Source of the DNA: Aphanomyces cochlioides
Lineage: Eukaryota; Oomycota; Saprolegniomycetes; Saprolegniales; Verrucalvaceae
DNA length: 64,000 nucleotides
Reading direction: 5' to 3'
Assembly: GCA_019828595.1 (NCBI GenBank)
Contig: JAHQRK010000003.1
Location: forward strand, 2,356,001-2,420,000
This document shows, in pieces, positions 46,892-57,394 of the stretch; position 1 is the stretch's first letter, and the number at the start of each line of letters is the position of its first letter. The notes under the pieces were generated by a model. It had not been told where the DNA came from. It worked only from the letters and a program-made list of their open reading frames with translations, and did no database searches. A program made the position numbers and the translations under genes.

Positions 46892-49800
46892 ATGTCCAAC
46901 GCCAACAGCTGTTCCGAGCTCCGTGAGACCAACACTCACGGAGTCACCATCATTCCAGGTATTGTATCACCTCACCCACTTTCGTCGTCCAATCAGGATG
47001 GCGGAAGTGGTGTGAGTAATGTCTCTACACCTAACCCTAGGGCCGAAGTGGAGGTCGAGTTCGACCCCAACAGCGTCTCTGGAGACCAATCTGCGTCTCG
47101 CTCCACCAGCGCTTCACCTGGTGCTCCACTCGCCGGAGTTCCAGGGGGGGTCAACCTCAGTGGGTCAGTGGTTGACCCCCAGACCACTGTCGTTAACTTG
47201 TCTAGCGAAGCCCTCACTCAGGAGGGCGAACCACTGGGGCCTTGTGCCTGTGGTGGCTGCTTCCCTGGACTCCAATTGGAGTCGATCCCCAGTGAAGGCG
47301 GCGAGAAAACGGGGTCCATGCCAGCCCTAGAGGCTACGAGGGCCCCCCCTATGGGCACACCCTGCGGTTCTGTCTACTTCCCCCCAGGGGCCTCTTCGGA
47401 GGGGCGGGGGCGGTATCCCGATTTGGGTTCTCGCCGGAGCAATGGTGTACCCCAGTCACCGTGCTGCGGGGATGGCATGGATTCCCCTTCTACCCCTGTC
47501 ACTGGGGGTCTGGCCCCGGCCTTTCTCGTGACCAATGGGACTGAGCCAGCAGCCACCAACCGCGTCGCCCCCTGTGCTGAGCCTCCTAGAACGGGAGAGG
47601 AAGAAGAAAAATCTCAAGAGGACGTGGATATGGTCTCTGGAGACGCCGAGGGGAAGGATTCTACTGAAACCGAGGCCTTAACCGACGAGGGAAATACTCA
47701 AATTCACTCGGAGGTGGATGGGTCAGGCGACATTAACGGCCAAGCGAAGCCGTGTGATACTCCTGGAGAAGTTATTCAAGAGGAACAATCGACAAACAAT
47801 GACAATGACCAGTCAAATCAAGACATTGTCGACAAATCCGTTGCTCAAGGAAATGGCGCTGATGATCCTCCTACCGCGGCAGACAAAATACAAGGCGATC
47901 AAGAGCAACAAAACGCTGAAAAGGCCAATCCATGGACGCAAAAGGCTCCCGGCAAGGATTCAGCTTCGTCCAAGAAAGATGCCAAGCAAGGCAATGCTCC
48001 CAAAGGCGCGAAACACCGCAACACTGGTGCTCATGCTGTTGCCGATGACGATATTGCGCGATGCGAGGCCATGGCGGACGCATTCTACAAAGACTCTGGT
48101 GACATGGACGCCTTCATTGAAAACATTTTGCTCACCCCCCAGTCCCAAGTGTACGAGCTCACAGTCAAGTTGGGCGAAGCCTACAAGGACTGGTCCGAAA
48201 AAGTCATCTGCGATCAATTTGTCAAGGAAAATCCTGGTTCGTTATGGGGCTCCAAATTTCCGAACATTTTGATCCACAAGAAGAACCCACAGACCATTGT
48301 GATCTCAAGTTACAACTTGTCTACGTGCGTGGAAATGGGAGGCACAACGTTTCGACTTGGTGGCAAAGATTTCCTGGTTCCCAAGTACTCGCGTTATGGC
48401 AACAACTACTACGTTACGTTCAACAAGGTCAGTCACCCTTCGATGGCCAAGGCAATTGTCAAGAAAATGGCTGCATTGACCAAGTCAGTGATAGCAGCAT
48501 TCAACCCTACTGCTGGTCAGAACATCAAGTCGCCGCATTTGAGAGTCATTTTCAAGTCGCCTGCGCCTCCTGCAGTGTTGTGCCAAAATCCGGCGACGCA
48601 CTACGCGAAATCACCATTACGGATCCGTCGGGTCAGCCTTTTGTCGTCGTGTTTCAGCACAAGATCGCTGCTCTGAACAAGACATTGCCTCCGTCGATTG
48701 TTTCACGACGTGCAGAGGCCAAGGCTGAAAAAGCGAAGGCAAAAGCGGCCAAGGCAGCGGCAAAATCTCCTCCGTCAGGAGAAAAAGAACCTGAACATGA
48801 TGGAGACGATCATGATCATGACCCTGGAACAAATGCGGAAGGCGAGGCCGACTCAACTGAGGCATCTGGAGATCGTCAAGATGAACAACCACAGCCAACA
48901 GCTCCTTCTCATGGCTCTGATGTCGATATGTCTGGTGACAGCGATCCCCCTAACAACAATGGACAAGACAAACAACAAGAAGATGTGGAAATGTCTACCA
49001 ACGAATCGCCCGCTCTTGCTCCACCAAGTGAGCAGCCCAAGAACTCGCTGGACCTTCAATTTGTAACGGGCTACCGGTCTGGACCAGCTCCAAAACGTAC
49101 TTTGCCTTCGTCCCCACGTTTGGATCCCCTGCCGACATCCAACCGTTTTCATATCCTCGAAGAAGACGACGTGGAACTCTCGTTTGAAGACTTTGCAGTG
49201 CCTCGAATTGTATTGGAAGATTCAAGTGCGCCAGCCCGAAAAAGACCAAAGGCAAAGCGAAGAAACAACGACTTAACAAGTCTGCTGCAGCCCACCTCGA
49301 ATTGGCGAAGAAGATCATTCGAGACAAGAAAGTCGAAGGCAGTATCACCGAATGTCAACGCCTTTTGCGAGATGACCCTCAGCTCGTTGCACATGCTATG
49401 TACGCACAAGATGAAGACCTCAGTTTGTTTCAGTCACTTGTTGCAACCAAGACTATTGAGCGCAAGATGGCTTTGTTAAAAGCTCAAGGCAAGCCTCACA
49501 ACTACAAACATCACGTCAACTTCATGGCTCAATACAAGATTCACCCGTCAGAAATCTTGGAAGAATTGACCACGGACATACCAGAGATCAAGCGCATCCT
49601 CTTTGCACTTGCTACGATTGACTTATTCCTCTCAAATCGGGCCCCAGACCTCTACACAAACTCGGAGGCACTGACTGTTCTATTGAACCAAGAAGCAACA
49701 AGATTGCCTGACACCAACTGCTTGACGGACTGGTCGCTGTTTGCTTTGATCGAAAACTTCAGCGACAATCTCGAGAAGTTCACTTTGCCGGCTCCCGTCT

Positions 49801-49928
49801 TGTCGGCCATCTCGATGCTCAAAAGCATCACCAACAATTACCACATCGACGAGCTCTGCAGCAAAGCTCACCACTCCATGAACGCCGACGAAATTGATCC
49901 CCTCGATTTGGAGGACGATCAACTCTAA
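46892..49928 (+). pseudogene. LINE ORF1 with two 1-bp deletions (copy M)
   Basis: From ATG 46892 ORF1 is normal to about residue 563. One G is missing at 48580/48581 (GTGTTGTGCC for GTGTTGGTGCC), and one C at about 49233 (GCGCCAGCCCG), the latter shared with H and I. Between the lesions the family protein is readable in a second frame, and after them in a third, to the stop at 49926-49928. Without frameshifting the product would be a truncated protein lacking the Ala/Lys run, basic patch and C-terminal region. Confidence 0.88.
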
Positions 49929-50006
49929 GGCTTCTATCCCCTGCTTCAATCCATTTCAACCTCCCCTCTGACCCCTCCATTCTACTCATTTTCATCTGTA
50001 CTCGTG
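49929..50006 (+). promoter_or_regulatory. 78-nt pyrimidine-rich ORF1-ORF2 spacer
   Basis: The spacer length is the same in all copies. It is C/T-rich and contains ACTCATTTTCATC about 17-29 nt before the ORF2 ATG. TCATTTT there matches the initiator consensus YCAYTYY, so a separate ORF2 transcript is possible. Reinitiation after the ORF1 stop is the alternative. Neither can be decided from sequence. Confidence 0.3.
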
Positions 50007-53000
50007 ATGAGTGACAACAACTTCTCCGATGTCCCAACTGAACTCGTGGACTGGGACCCACAAATCATCTCCCTCAACACCAATGGCTTCTCCAACAGTC
50101 ATCGGTACATCCTCGACAAACTATCAAGTGTTCACGACGTTTCCTTTATCCAAGAAACCCGTTTCCGCACGCCAAGTCTCCACGACCGTGTTGCGTTCCA
50201 TTGGCAACGCATCACAAACCACGAAGGCTCTTTGTTCTTTGAAGAGCCTATTTACCCTGAAGTATCCACGTCGCCAGCCACTGGAGGTCTGGCTACGTTG
50301 ATACATCCTCACTCTCCTTTGAAGAACGCCACTCAAGTCCCTCATGACAACTCAGTGCTTCGTGGTCGTTATCTACAAGTGCGATGTACTCTGGGTCCAC
50401 TGACAGTCGTTCTCCACAATATCTATGCGCCGGCAGCCTTCCAAGAACGAGCAAGTTACTTCGAAGAATTGCCACGCGACTTTCCTCCACATGCGCTCCA
50501 CATTGTTGGAGGAGATTTCAACTGCACTCTCAACAAAGATTTGGATTCGTTGAGACCCAGTACCTCCACCATGGCCGGCACCCTTCAACTGGAACAATGG
50601 ATGCACAGTTTGTCTCTGGTGGATCTGTTTCGCCGTCAAAACCCCGTGGCACGAGCCTTCACAAGTCCCACACTCACCAACCGACTCGACTACATCTTTT
50701 GTTCGTCCACCTTGGCGGGTCTACGTCATTGGAAGGCGACGCACATGCCACACGTTCCACAGGCTGACCACGTGGCTTGTCGTATCATCACAAAGCGTCA
50801 AACATTGCGCCATGGCTCTGGATCATGGAAAGCTCCTACTTGGCTACTTCGTCTACCACGAGCGGCCGAGATTGTTCATGGATGTCTGGATCGATTTTTG
50901 GACAAGTCTCCAACATTCCACAATATCTCCAAGGCCTACGACATGATGGTCAATGATATCCGCTCCCAACTCAAAGAATTCCATTCTCAACGATTGGAGA
51001 AACAACGTCTGCCGTTGAAGGAGTTAGCTGTCGAGATCGCTTCGCTTTTGCAAGTCCCCAACATGCGTCAAGATTCAGTGCTGGTGGATCGAGTGCGAGA
51101 CCTTCAAAAGCAAATTCACGAGCTGCAAGATCGAGACAAGCAGTTTCGTCAAGACCAGGCGTTCCAACTTCACTTGTACAAAGCAGAGTGCTCGTCCAAG
51201 TTCCACTTCATGTCCCCTGTCCCTACCCCCTTGAAGAAGACAGTCTTCAAAGAGTTGGTGGATGTCAATGGAAATGTTGTCTCCAATCAACAAGGCATGT
51301 CTGACGTCCTGGTCGACTACTACAAGGACTTGTTTGCAGCTCCCGAGGTGCAGCGATCTGGAGACGAAGTGTCGTCATTTCTGACCCCATTGACTCGACA
51401 CAAGCAACTGCCAGAGCAAGCCCAGAAAGAGCTGTCGGCTCCCTTGCGCGCCAACGAGTTCTATCATGCTATTCGACACAGCAGTTCGAACTCAGCGCCA
51501 GGTCCCAACGCTCTGCCATTCGAAGTCCTCAAACTTGCACCTCACAAGTGGTCGTTGGTATTGGAGCTGCTAGTCACACACCAGCTCCATTCTCACCCTC
51601 GCTTGACTCCCATGCAACTTGTCAGTACGCTGGTGTTGCTGCACAAGAAAGGCCCCAAGTCACAAGCCAAGAACTATCGGCCCATTAGCCTACTCAACAC
51701 GGATGTGAAAATCCTGACGAGTATTCTGGCTTATCGACTCCAGCGCCACATTCGACACATCATCCACCCGGACCAGCAAGGCTTTATCCGTCGAAGCAAT
51801 ATCCAAACCAATATTGCACGACTGGATGACATGCTGCACCACATCAAACTACACAGTCCGTCCTCGATGGTGGCACTGCTTGACTTTGAGAGAGCTTTTG
51901 ATCGCGTGGACCACGCGTACTTGCTCCGCGTCCTCCGTCACTATGGCTTTCCCGAAACCTTTGTTGACATGATTCGCGTACTGTACTCGGGCCGCAAGTC
52001 TCGCATCTTGGTGAACGGCTTCTTGTCCAAGCCAGTTCACATCTCACGCGGTGTGTTGCAAGGTGATCCACTGTCGCCACTTCTGTTTGTGATCGCTTTG
52101 GAACCGATGTGCCAACTCCTACGACAACACTCCAACTATGGCATCAAGTGTGGGGATCGCTACCACACTGGGAGTTACTTTGCCGACGACTCGCAACTCT
52201 ATGCGGCAAATGAGACGTGCCTCCACCGGCAGCTTGCATTGGTTCAAACCTTTTGCGACAAGTCTGGTTTCCGACTCAACGTAGACAAGACCCAAATTCT
52301 GACCTACAGCCAGTTGAATGGGAACCTTGCCTCACTACAAGTTACTTCCGACAGTCCCGTGAAGGCTCTTGGTATCTTGGTTGCGCCCAATCTTTCTCCA
52401 TTGGCACGTTTCAATTACGTGTTTGAGAAGTTTGTGGCTCGCTTGTCTTTGTGGCTCTACAAGGCTCGAACCATGGCCGGAAAAGTCACTATCCTGCACA
52501 GCATATGTCTGCCTGTGTTATGGTACCAACTGGCTTTTGTCCCTGCCGACAAAGACCTGGCCAAAAAGATCGACAAGGCCATGCTTCAATTTATGCATGG
52601 TGAAGAAATCAACCCATCCTCCTCTGTCCTTGGCCTCCGTTTGATCAAAAAGGAGATCCTATTCATGCCGAAGAAGTCCGGTGGCTTAGGCCTGCACCAT
52701 GCACTTGCTTTATGGCAACAACACAACCGCTCTGTCATGATCAGATGCATTCAAGCCATCACCACCCCACCCCGCAAGTCTGCCATGTCCGCCTGGATTA
52801 CGCCGGGCTATACTCTCCTCGAGAAGGCTTTTCATCCATGGGGTTCCCCCCGAGATCTCCTCTTGGCGAATGGTACTTCTGCATTCATCAGACAACTGTA
52901 CAAGAATCCCAATATCACTCCAATGTGGAAAGCCTTATTGAGTAGCTGGTTTGAATCCCGCTGGACTCTGTACGGCTGTCCAAATCACATCTCATCTTTG

Positions 53001-54062
53001 GATGTTCCCCTTTGGCACAACTCGTATCTGCCTGGACTCGAAGACCTATACGATCAGTGCTCTACATCGACGCAAGACCAAGCCAATGTATTGGCTTCGC
53101 TTCACATCACGAAGTTGTCGCATTTGTTGACTCCGTGTCAGCGAGTTTGGCCAGCTTCGATCTTGTTCGACAAAATCAACCGTGCCTGCCGCCAAGTCAA
53201 TTTTGTCCCTCCAACGAAACAATGGATCTCAATCTTGGTGACCGAGTTATCACGATTGTTTGAGATTGTTTCTGAAGAGGATGCTCCCGTGTTCCACTTG
53301 CCGACGCCTAGCTCTGAATGGATGGAATGGCACTGGATGATTCACCCTGACTCGAGTCCGATCTTGTTGGCGCTTGCGACTTCGAAACCGGCTAAGATCA
53401 GAGCTTCTCCAGCTGTCAGCTCGTCCATTCTTCCTACCAAGCATCTCAACCTGCCATCCAACTTTTACGAAGACCCCAAGCGCCTTACCCAACTTGCCGC
53501 CTTCCTCCAACCCGACCACATTCTCCCTCGATATGGAGAGTTCATTTTCAAGACCCTTCTCCGCGCCAACGCCATGCAATATCTGTTTCAGTACCAAGAC
53601 CCCAAGCCGACGTGTGTCTTCTGTCGTGTCAATGAGACGTACGAGCATTTCCTGTTCTCTTGTGGATATGGTCAATCTGTTTGGTATTTCTTCAAGGCGA
53701 TCCAGCGACTGCTCGAGTGTTCCTTTCCGTCCACGTGTCTGGAAATGTTCTACGAGACGCCCAAGCCATCCGATGGATACTACATCCGTGGCTATCTGAA
53801 GATCTGGCCGATTGTCCGAGCCTGCGTGTATTATCAAATATGGCTCCAACGTGCCGATCGCACCTTTCGACCCGACCTCACAGCGAAGAGTCCGATGGAA
53901 GTTGCCATTCATGCTGCCTCTTTGATCAAGCTACATCTACAACAGCTCCTGGTTGATCTCCCTCTCAAGAAGGGATACACCAAGGTATTCAATGTGCTCA
54001 AGCATCTATCTTCGGACCCCTGGTTACGTCAACAAATCATTCCTGACAGCGTCGTTTCATGA
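50007..54062 (+). CDS. LINE ORF2 protein: APE endonuclease + reverse transcriptase + zinc knuckle, intact
   Basis: An intact 1,351-residue ORF2. ATG 50007 is chosen over the preceding in-frame GTG. The APE-type endonuclease spans about 18-256: SLNTNG (N24/N26), FIQET (E50), NIYAP (Y140), GDFNC (D170, N172), LDYIF, and ADH (D254, H255). A basic, Gln-rich linker follows at about 330-420. The reverse transcriptase spans about 470-830: NYRPISLL (556), LLDFERAFDRV with D626, LQGDPLSPLLF (685), and YFADDSQLY with D727/D728. FADD replaces the more usual YADD. The C-terminus has C1203-x2-C1206-x7-H1214-x4-C1219. No RNase H domain is seen. The enzyme should nick target DNA and copy the element RNA from the nick. 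The domain order is L1-like. It is the only complete, undamaged ORF2 here. Confidence 0.92.
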   Translation: MSDNNFSDVPTELVDWDPQIISLNTNGFSNSHRYILDKLSSVHDVSFIQETRFRTPSLHDRVAFHWQRITNHEGSLFFEEPIYPEVSTSPATGGLATLIHPHSPLKNATQVPHDNSVLRGRYLQVRCTLGPLTVVLHNIYAPAAFQERASYFEELPRDFPPHALHIVGGDFNCTLNKDLDSLRPSTSTMAGTLQLEQWMHSLSLVDLFRRQNPVARAFTSPTLTNRLDYIFCSSTLAGLRHWKATHMPHVPQADHVACRIITKRQTLRHGSGSWKAPTWLLRLPRAAEIVHGCLDRFLDKSPTFHNISKAYDMMVNDIRSQLKEFHSQRLEKQRLPLKELAVEIASLLQVPNMRQDSVLVDRVRDLQKQIHELQDRDKQFRQDQAFQLHLYKAECSSKFHFMSPVPTPLKKTVFKELVDVNGNVVSNQQGMSDVLVDYYKDLFAAPEVQRSGDEVSSFLTPLTRHKQLPEQAQKELSAPLRANEFYHAIRHSSSNSAPGPNALPFEVLKLAPHKWSLVLELLVTHQLHSHPRLTPMQLVSTLVLLHKKGPKSQAKNYRPISLLNTDVKILTSILAYRLQRHIRHIIHPDQQGFIRRSNIQTNIARLDDMLHHIKLHSPSSMVALLDFERAFDRVDHAYLLRVLRHYGFPETFVDMIRVLYSGRKSRILVNGFLSKPVHISRGVLQGDPLSPLLFVIALEPMCQLLRQHSNYGIKCGDRYHTGSYFADDSQLYAANETCLHRQLALVQTFCDKSGFRLNVDKTQILTYSQLNGNLASLQVTSDSPVKALGILVAPNLSPLARFNYVFEKFVARLSLWLYKARTMAGKVTILHSICLPVLWYQLAFVPADKDLAKKIDKAMLQFMHGEEINPSSSVLGLRLIKKEILFMPKKSGGLGLHHALALWQQHNRSVMIRCIQAITTPPRKSAMSAWITPGYTLLEKAFHPWGSPRDLLLANGTSAFIRQLYKNPNITPMWKALLSSWFESRWTLYGCPNHISSLDVPLWHNSYLPGLEDLYDQCSTSTQDQANVLASLHITKLSHLLTPCQRVWPASILFDKINRACRQVNFVPPTKQWISILVTELSRLFEIVSEEDAPVFHLPTPSSEWMEWHWMIHPDSSPILLALATSKPAKIRASPAVSSSILPTKHLNLPSNFYEDPKRLTQLAAFLQPDHILPRYGEFIFKTLLRANAMQYLFQYQDPKPTCVFCRVNETYEHFLFSCGYGQSVWYFFKAIQRLLECSFPSTCLEMFYETPKPSDGYYIRGYLKIWPIVRACVYYQIWLQRADRTFRPDLTAKSPMEVAIHAASLIKLHLQQLLVDLPLKKGYTKVFNVLKHLSSDPWLRQQIIPDSVVS

Positions 54063-54082
54063 GTGAGCTGACGGCTCACTCA
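54060..54082 (+). terminator. 3' UTR stem-loop containing the ORF2 stop (copy M)
   Basis: Arms TGAGTGAGC (54060-54068) and GCTCACTCA (54074-54082) with loop TGACG; the stop codon TGA is the first triplet of the arm. It is conserved in other copies even where ORF2 is broken. Confidence 0.6.
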
Positions 54083-54142
54083 CTTCATCTCCTGTTCAAT
54101 GACCACTTTGCCATATTCTGTTTTCCAAGTTCTATTTATACA

Positions 54143-54163
54143 GTACGAGGCAAATTAGTAAGT
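54143..54163 (-). promoter_or_regulatory. 3' UTR segment complementary to the element's 5' terminus
   Basis: Read on the minus strand this is ACTTACTAATTTGCC and onwards. It equals the element's first 21 nt at 19 positions. It could close the RNA into a panhandle with the 5' end, or act as a weaker antisense initiator (same Inr/FPR-like layout). It is present in every 3' UTR of the window. Confidence 0.5.
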
Positions 54164-54210
54164 CATTAGGGCCTTTGCTCAAAAATAAGGTTAATACAAC
54201 TCATTTAACC

Positions 54211-54253
54211 ACACTTGATGCCATAGTTGGAGTGTTGCCGTAGGAGTTGGCAC
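54211..54253 (-). pseudogene. 43-bp ORF2 remnant Y between copies M and N
   Basis: Antisense ORF2 (reverse complement of the stretch coding CQLLRQHSNYGIKC). It is bounded by M's 3' end (CC|ACACTTG) and N's truncated 5' end. Its last 16 bases, CCGTAGGAGTTGGCAC (54238-54253), fit the target duplication of N. Confidence 0.8.
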
Positions 54254-54290
54254 TCAAGTAAAGAAGTTATCAAGTGCCGCCGCGCTCAAA

Positions 54291-57200
54291 ATGTCCAACG
54301 CCAACAGCTGTTCCGTGCTCCGTGAGACCAACACTCACGGAGTCACCATCATTCCAGGTATTGTATCACCTCACCCACTTTCGTCGTCCAATCAGGATGG
54401 CGGAAGTGGTGTGAGTAATGTCTCTACACCTAACCCTAGGGCCGAAGTGGAGGTCGAGTTCGACCCCAACAGCGTCTCTGGAGACCAATCTGCGTCTCGC
54501 TCCACCAGCGCTTCACCTGGTGCTCCACTCGCCGGAGTTCCAGGGGGGGGTCAACCTCAGTGGGTCAGTGGTTGACCCCCAGACCACTGTCGTTAACTTG
54601 TCTAGCGAAGCCCTCACTCAGGAGGGCGAACCACTGGGGCCTTGTGCCTGTGGTGGCTGCTTCCCTGGACTCCAATTGGAGTCGATCCCCAGTGAAGGCG
54701 GCGAGAAAACGGGGTCCATGCCAGCCCTAGAGGCTACGAGGGCCCCCCCTATGGGCACACCCTGCGGTTCTGTCTACTTCCCCCCAGGGGCCTCTTCGGA
54801 GGGGCGGGGGCGGTATCCCGATTTGGGTTCTCGCCGGAGCAATGGTGTACCCCAGTCACCGTGCTGCGGGGATGGCATGGATTCCCCTTCTACCCCTGTC
54901 ACTGGGGGTCTGGCCCCGGCCTTTCTCGTGACCAATGGGACTGAGCCAGCAGCCACCAACCGCGTCGCCCCCTGTGCTGAGCCTCCTAGAAGAAAAATCT
55001 CAAGAGGACGTGGATATGGTCTCTGGAGACGCCGAGGGGAAGGATTCTACTGAAACCGAGGCCTTAACCGACGAGGGAAATACTCAAATTCACTCTGAGG
55101 TTGATGGGTCAGGCGACATTAACGGCCAAGCGAAGCCGTGTGATACTCCTGGAGAAGTTATTCAAGAGGAACAATCGACAAACAATGACAATGACCAGTC
55201 AAATCAAGACATTGTCGACAAATCCGTTGGTCAAGGAAATGGCGCTGTTGATCCTCCTACCGCGGCAGACAAAATACAAGGCGATCAAGAGCAACAAAAC
55301 GCTGAAAAGGCCAATCCATGGACGCAAAAGGCTCCCGGCAAGGATTCAGCTTCGTCCAAGAAAGATGCCAAGCAAGGCAATGCTCCCAAAGGCGCGAAAC
55401 ATCGCAACACTGGTGCTCATGCTATTGCCGATGACGATATTGCGCGATGCGAGGCCATGGCGGACGCATTCTACAAAGAGTCTGGTGACATGGACGCCTT
55501 CATTGAAAACATTTTGCTCACTCCCCAGTCCCAAGTGTACGAGCTCACAGTCAAGTTGGGCGAAGCCTACAAGGACTGGTCCGAAAAAGTCATCTGCGAT
55601 CAATTTGTCAAGGAAAATCCTGGTTCGTTATGGGGCTCCAAATTTCCGAACATTTTGATCCACAAGAAGAACCCACAGACCATTGTGATCTCAAGTTACA
55701 ACTTGTCTACGTGCGTGGAAATGGGAGGCACAACGTTTCAACTTGGTGGCAAAGACTTCCTGGTTCCCAAGTACTCGCGTTATGGCAACAACTACTACGT
55801 TACGTTCAACAAGGTCAGTCACCCTTCGATGGCCAAGGCAATTGTCAAGAAAATGGCTGCATTGACCAAGTCAGTGATAGCAGCATTCAACCCTACTGCT
55901 GGTCAGAACATCAAGTCGCCGCATTTGAGAGTCATTTTCAAGTCGTCTGCGCCTCCTGCAGTGTTGGTGCCAAAATCCGGCGACGCACTACGCGAAATCA
56001 CCATTACGGATCCGTCGGGTCAGCCTTTTGTCGTCGTGTTTCAGCACAAGATCGCTGCTCTGAACAAGACATTGCCTCCGTCGATTGTTTCACGACGTGC
56101 AGAGGCCAAGGCTGAAAAAGCGAAGGCAAAAGCGGCCAAGGCAGCGGCAAAATCTCCTCCGTCAGGAGAAAAAGAACCTGAACCTGATGGAGACGATCAT
56201 GATCATGACCCTGGAACAAATGCGGAAGGCAAGGCCGACTCAACTGAGGCATCTGGAGATCGTCAAGATGAACAACCACAGTCAATAGCTCCTTCTCATG
56301 GCTCTGATGTCGATATGTCTGGTGACAGCGATCCCCCTAACAACAATGGACAAGACAAACAACAAGAAGATGTGGAAATGTCTACCAACGAATCGCCCGC
56401 TCTTGCTCCACCAAGTGAGCAGCCCAAGAACTCGCTGGACCTTCAATTTGTAACGGGCTACCGGTCTGGACCAGCTCCAAAACGTACTTTGCCTTCGTCC
56501 CCACGTTTGGATCCCCTGCCGACATCCAACCGTTTTCATATCCTCGAAGAAGACGACGTGGAACTCTCGTTTGAAGACTTTGCAGTGCCTCGAATTGTAT
56601 TGGAAGATTCAAGTGCGCCACGCCCGAAAAAGACCAAAGGCAAAGCGAAGAAACAACGACTTAACAAGTCTGCTGCAGCCCACCTCGAATTGGCGAAGAA
56701 GATCATTCGAGATAAGAAAGTCGAAGGCAGTATCACCGAATGTCAACGCATTTTGCGAGATGATCCTCAGCTCGTTGCACATGCTATGTACGCACAAGAT
56801 GAAGACCTCAGTTTGTTTCAGTCACTTGTTGCAACCAAGACTATTGAGCGCAAGATGGCTTTGTTAAAAGCTCAAGGCAAGCCTCACAACTACAAACATC
56901 ACGTCAACTTCATGGCTCAATACAAGATTCACCCGTCAGAAATCTTGGAAGAATTGACCACGGACATACCAGAGATCAAGCGCATCCTCTTTGCACTTGC
57001 TACGATTGACTTATTCCTCTCAAATCGGGCCCCAGACCTCTACACAAACTCGGAGGCACTGACTGTTCTATTGAACCAAGAAGCAACAAGATTGCCTGAC
57101 ACCAACTGCTTGACGGACTGGTCGCTGTTTGCTTTGATCGAAAACTTCAGCGACAATCTCGAGAAGTTCTCTTTGCCGGCTCCCGTCTTGTCGGCCATCT

Positions 57201-57316
57201 CGATGCTCAAAAGCATCACCAACAATTACCACATCGACGAGCTCTGCAGCAAAGCTCACCACTCCATGAACGCCGACGAAATTGATCCCCTCGATTTGGA
57301 GGACGATCAACTCTAA
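54291..57316 (+). pseudogene. LINE ORF1 with a 1-bp insertion and a 14-bp deletion (copy N)
   Basis: From ATG 54291 the frame is normal until the G run at about 54542-54549, which has one more G than in other copies and shifts the frame to a stop at 54575. A 14-bp deletion near 54990 (CTAGAAGAAAAATC remains; flanked by AGAA repeats) shifts the frame again. Most of ORF1 from the acidic arm to LDLEDDQL is then readable in one frame to the stop at 57314-57316. Distinct substitutions include SVLRETN, YKESGD and TTFQLGG. Confidence 0.87.
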
Positions 57317-57394
57317 GGCTTCTATCCCCTGCTTCAATCCATTTCAACCTCCCCTCTGACCCCTCCATTCTACTCATTTTCATCTGTACTCGTG

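Larger units (their letters stand above)
46831..54210 (+). mobile_element. LINE copy M, the only full-length element in the window (7,380 bp)
   Basis: M has both termini: ACTTCCGAATTTGCC at 46831 and TTTAACC at 54204-54210. ORF1 (two frameshifts), the 78-nt spacer, intact ORF2 and a 148-nt 3' UTR lie between. The 5' flank is L's ORF2 at CCGTGGCACGAGCC (46817-46830), fitting a 14-bp target duplication. The 3' flank is unrelated antisense ORF2 (CCACACTTGATG) instead of the expected L sequence. M is therefore probably a recombinant of two insertions. Confidence 0.92.
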
